Source: Shumkonia mesophila (GTDB taxonomy: Bacteria > Pseudomonadota > Alphaproteobacteria > Rhodospirillales > Shumkoniaceae). From it: a stretch of 64,000 bases of DNA. The stretch spans positions 213,511 through 277,510 of the forward strand of contig NZ_JAOTID010000002.1 in NCBI RefSeq assembly GCF_026163695.1, written 5' to 3'. The position numbers were made by a program, and so were the translations under genes. Position 1 is the first letter of the stretch; the number at the start of each line of letters is the position of its first letter. Below, one piece after another: positions 63,269 through 64,000 of the stretch. The notes beneath the pieces were generated by a model. That model saw only the letters and a list, made by a program, of their open reading frames with translations, searched no databases and was not told where the DNA came from.

Positions 63269-64000
63269 TATTCTGATCGTCGACGACGAACGGGACATCC
63301 GGCTCCTGACCTCGGGCATCCTCGAGGACGAGGGCTATCAGGCGCGCGAGGCCGGCGACAGCACGACGGCGCTGGCCAGCATCGAATCCCGGCAGCCCAG
63401 TCTGGTGCTGCTCGACATCTGGCTCAAGGGCAGCGAGCTGGACGGCCTGGAGATCCTGAAGATCATCAAGCAGGACCACCCCTATGTGCCGGTGGTGATC
63501 ATGAGCGGCCACGGCACCATCGAATCGGCGGTCGCCGCCATCAAGGACGGCGCCTATGACTTCATCGAGAAGCCGTTCGCCGCCGACCGCCTGGTGCTGG
63601 CCGTCAACCGGGCGATCGACGCCATGCGCCTCAAGCGCGAGAACGAGGAGCTGCGCCTGCGTGCGGGCACCGAAACCCAGCTGGTCGGCCGTTCGGCGGC
63701 CATCCACCAGGTGCGCCAGATCATCGAGCGGGTGGCGCCGGCCAACAGCCGCGTGCTGATCACCGGCCCGGCCGGCTCCGGCAAGGAAGTGGTGGCGCGC
63801 ATGCTGCATGCCCGCTCGCGCCGCGCCGGCGGGCCGCTGGTCGTCGTCAACTGCGCCAACATGGAACCCGGCCGGGTCGAAAGCACGCTGTTCGGCACCG
63901 AGACGTCGGGCGAGAGTCCGCGCAAGATGGGCATGCTGGAAGCGGCGCACAACGGCACCCTGCTGCTCGACGCGGTGGACGACATGCCGCTGGAGACCCA
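63258..64000 (+). CDS. ntrX: Response regulator NtrX (partial, cut by the window end)
   Basis: The first 247 residues are visible: a receiver (phospho-Asp53 in LLDIWLKGSELDG) and the start of an AAA+ domain with Walker A GPAGSGKEV. As usual in alphaproteobacterial NtrX, the sigma-54 contact loop GAFTGA is missing (LFGTETSGESPRKMGMLE). The Walker B reads GTLLLDAVDDMP, with Ala239 where the Glu of LDEV is expected, which would impair ATP hydrolysis. The rest lies beyond 64000. Confidence 0.93.
   Translation, partial: MAHDILIVDDERDIRLLTSGILEDEGYQAREAGDSTTALASIESRQPSLVLLDIWLKGSELDGLEILKIIKQDHPYVPVVIMSGHGTIESAVAAIKDGAYDFIEKPFAADRLVLAVNRAIDAMRLKRENEELRLRAGTETQLVGRSAAIHQVRQIIERVAPANSRVLITGPAGSGKEVVARMLHARSRRAGGPLVVVNCANMEPGRVESTLFGTETSGESPRKMGMLEAAHNGTLLLDAVDDMPLET

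Overview
The window is a continuous piece of a GC-rich alphaproteobacterial chromosome. Gene order and protein sequences suggest a Rhodospirillales-type, motile, heterotrophic bacterium. The supporting evidence is: conserved alphaproteobacterial blocks (dapA-smpB; folK, rpoZ-spoT, pdxJ-acpS-lepB-rnc-era-recO-parC; nrdR-ribD-ribE-ribBA-ribH-nusB-thiL; yceD-rpmF-plsX-fabH-ihfA-merR; ispDF, then dusB-ntrB-ntrC-ntrY-ntrX), a MucR/Ros regulator, a fused IspDF, a RibBA with a decayed second domain, and a SAM-II riboswitch. I cannot fix genus or species. No phage, insertion sequence, CRISPR array or rRNA was seen. One tRNA (Pro, anticodon GGG) is present.

Layout. 1-2.3 kb: end of dapA, smpB, and a minus-strand gene that fuses a MerR-type DNA-binding domain to a class III adenylate cyclase. 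2.3-7.2 kb: minus-strand accessory genes (MFS transporter, two glutathione transferases, ThrH, a family-5 uracil-DNA glycosylase, a NYN-domain protein). 7.3-18.7 kb: the plus-strand core block from folK to parC, then bioY and a DUF6314 gene. 19.1-25.3 kb (minus): a TRAP transporter operon, an N-end-rule leucyltransferase, and motA-motB. 25.4-28.8 kb: a flavin reductase, hemB, and metY behind a SAM-II riboswitch. 29.1-34.0 kb: a complete liv ABC operon for branched-chain amino acids, closed by a bidirectional terminator against mucR. 34.9-42.6 kb: rpiB-glyA-nrdR, riboflavin genes, nusB, thiL and a FliL-like protein. 42.8-45.5 kb: a proton-pumping pyrophosphatase facing bamE across a strong terminator. 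45.6-50.2 kb: UQCC chaperone, lipid synthesis and ribosomal genes, IHF-alpha, tRNA-Pro. 50.2-56.3 kb: mixed small genes, dtd-hemY, cutA and ispDF. 56.5-64 kb: a CcsA-like membrane protein and the nitrogen-control operon, with ntrX cut off by the window end.

How the genes work together. The last 7 kb is the nitrogen-status circuit: NtrB phosphorylates NtrC, and NtrY is paired with NtrX. A 17-bp dyad fitting the NtrC half-site pattern (TGCAC-N7-GTGCA) covers the predicted -10 box of dusB-ntrBC, which implies autorepression. The liv operon, glyA, metY and the TRAP genes supply amino or organic acids. SpoT, NrdR, MucR and IHF are global regulators.

The least-explained structures are: an array of nine 13-bp-spaced units (core GAGTCCAA) between the cyclase gene and the MFS gene; a dyad lying exactly in the -35/-10 spacer of that cyclase gene's promoter, as a MerR-type autoregulator would have; a diverged duplication of the cutA 3' end at an exact 100-bp offset; and an Ala in place of the Walker B Glu in NtrX.
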